Below the pieces are notes generated by a model that searched no databases, had not been told where the DNA came from, and worked only from the letters and a program-made list of their open reading frames with translations. Positions 5,725 to 6,043 of a stretch of DNA of 6,043 nucleotides are shown here, one piece after another. Origin of the DNA: Propionibacteriaceae bacterium (GTDB lineage: Bacteria > Actinomycetota > Actinomycetes > Propionibacteriales > Propionibacteriaceae); assembly GCA_021323255.1 (NCBI GenBank), contig JAJTCL010000181.1, positions 1 through 6,043 on the forward strand, read 5' to 3'. The translations under genes and the position numbers were made by a program. How positions within the stretch are numbered: the stretch's first letter is position 1; each line of letters begins with the position of its first letter.

Positions 5725-5725
5725 C

Positions 5726-6013
5726 TCAGATCTTGTTGTCGATGAAGACGAACGCGGGATCAAACTGTGGCGGTCCACCCTCATTGGGGATGATCTTGAT
5801 ACACAGCCGGTCATCCCCGTTTCCGTCCTCATCAAAGAACGCCTGTGGGTTGAAGTCGGGCGCCGCGATCGTGTCGATCACGGTCTGGATATCCATGCCC
5901 ACGAACGCTGGCGAGCACTCACCGACGGCTCGTGGCACCGCAGATGCGACACCGGTCGACCCGATGGCAAGTCCCACCACAACGGCCGAAATGGCCACCC
6001 TTGCTTTGCCCAT
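5726..6013 (-). CDS. Small exported acidic protein with signal peptide and two cysteines
   Basis: Protein of 95 residues with a classical Sec signal peptide: basic MGKAR, a hydrophobic core (about 6-22), and an A-S-A cleavage motif at 23-25 giving a mature chain of about 70 residues starting VPRAV. The mature part is acidic and has just two cysteines, C33 and C71, well placed for one disulfide after export. It contains DEDGNGDDRLC (61-71), a run of Asp/Asn/Gly resembling Ca2+-binding loops (EF-hand or thrombospondin-type DxDxNGD), although the hydrophobic position 8 and acidic position 12 of a true EF-hand are missing. The end, AFVFIDNKI, is hydrophobic then polar. The pattern DxNGDxxLCxK followed later by IDN is one I associate with small actinobacterial secreted proteins of unknown function. 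ATG at 6011-6013 follows a GGGGGAA (6018-6024) about five bases upstream. The promoter lies outside the window. No lipobox is present, so a free secreted protein is most likely. Confidence 0.85.
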   Translation of the reverse strand: MGKARVAISAVVVGLAIGSTGVASAVPRAVGECSPAFVGMDIQTVIDTIAAPDFNPQAFFDEDGNGDDRLCIKIIPNEGGPPQFDPAFVFIDNKI

Positions 6014-6043
6014 GCTGTTCCCCCGTGCGTAGGTTGTGGCTGA

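Larger units (their letters stand above)
4978..5725. other. Long gene-free interval with repeats
   Basis: No frame on either strand in this interval looks like a real protein. The minus frame at 5238-5444 (68 residues) and the plus frames at 4801-5205 and 5094-5291 lack motifs, hydrophobic patterning and ribosome sites. I see no tRNA-like fold. The interval contains four copies of the palindrome TGATCA (5320-5325, 5438-5443, 5570-5575, 5585-5590), a 14-base sequence repeated at its far end (5128-5141 and 5711-5724), and a small GC-rich inverted repeat (5631-5645) that could weakly terminate the exported-protein transcript. It may hold a non-coding RNA or decayed genes, but the sequence alone does not show this. 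Confidence 0.5.

Noticed and set aside
1..6043. A novel multi-gene system (defence, toxin-antitoxin, CRISPR, biosynthetic cluster or mobile element)
   Set aside because: The genes are individually ordinary envelope and transport families with separate control signals. There is no repeat-spacer array, transposase, integrase, toxin pair or nuclease that I can recognise.

Overview
The window is GC-rich with actinobacterial-style genes. It most likely comes from the Mycobacteriales, probably Mycobacterium or Mycolicibacterium. The best single clue is a tandem, overlapping pair of CNNM/CorC-type membrane proteins, one long (452 aa) with a C-terminal CorC_HlyC domain and one short (about 350 aa) without it. 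These match in order and size the Rv1842c-Rv1841c pair of M. tuberculosis as I remember it. That is recollection, not a database search.

All six genes I can support lie on the minus strand, so the window reads right to left. From right to left they are: a 95-aa exported acidic protein (5726-6013); a gap of about 850 bases with no convincing gene (4878-5725), whose left part carries a promoter-like site for the next gene; a 103-aa two-helix membrane protein (4524-4835); a strong hairpin (4420-4451) followed by a 34-aa single-helix membrane microprotein with a good ribosome binding site (4292-4396); a diacylglycerol-kinase-family lipid kinase (3146-4087) that ends at a convincing U-tailed terminator (3071-3108); a 280-base spacer with an imperfect palindrome; the long CNNM protein (1507-2865); the short CNNM protein (462-1514), overlapping it by 8 bases; and a weak terminator followed by about 460 bases without a gene, ending at the left edge in an exact 12-base tandem repeat (6-29).

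Functionally the window is envelope-centred. It holds two probable divalent-cation (Mg2+/Co2+) transport or homeostasis proteins that look translationally coupled and may form a heteromeric complex, a lipid kinase that probably phosphorylates diacylglycerol or a related lipid at the inner membrane face, two small membrane proteins and one exported protein. Apart from the CNNM pair, the genes appear to be separate transcription units, each with its own Shine-Dalgarno-like sequence and spacer. I see no CRISPR array, complete mobile element, toxin-antitoxin pair, tRNA or rRNA. Nothing here clearly forms a new multi-gene system. The most under-described items are the 34-aa microprotein with its upstream hairpin, the small exported protein and the tandem repeat at the left edge.
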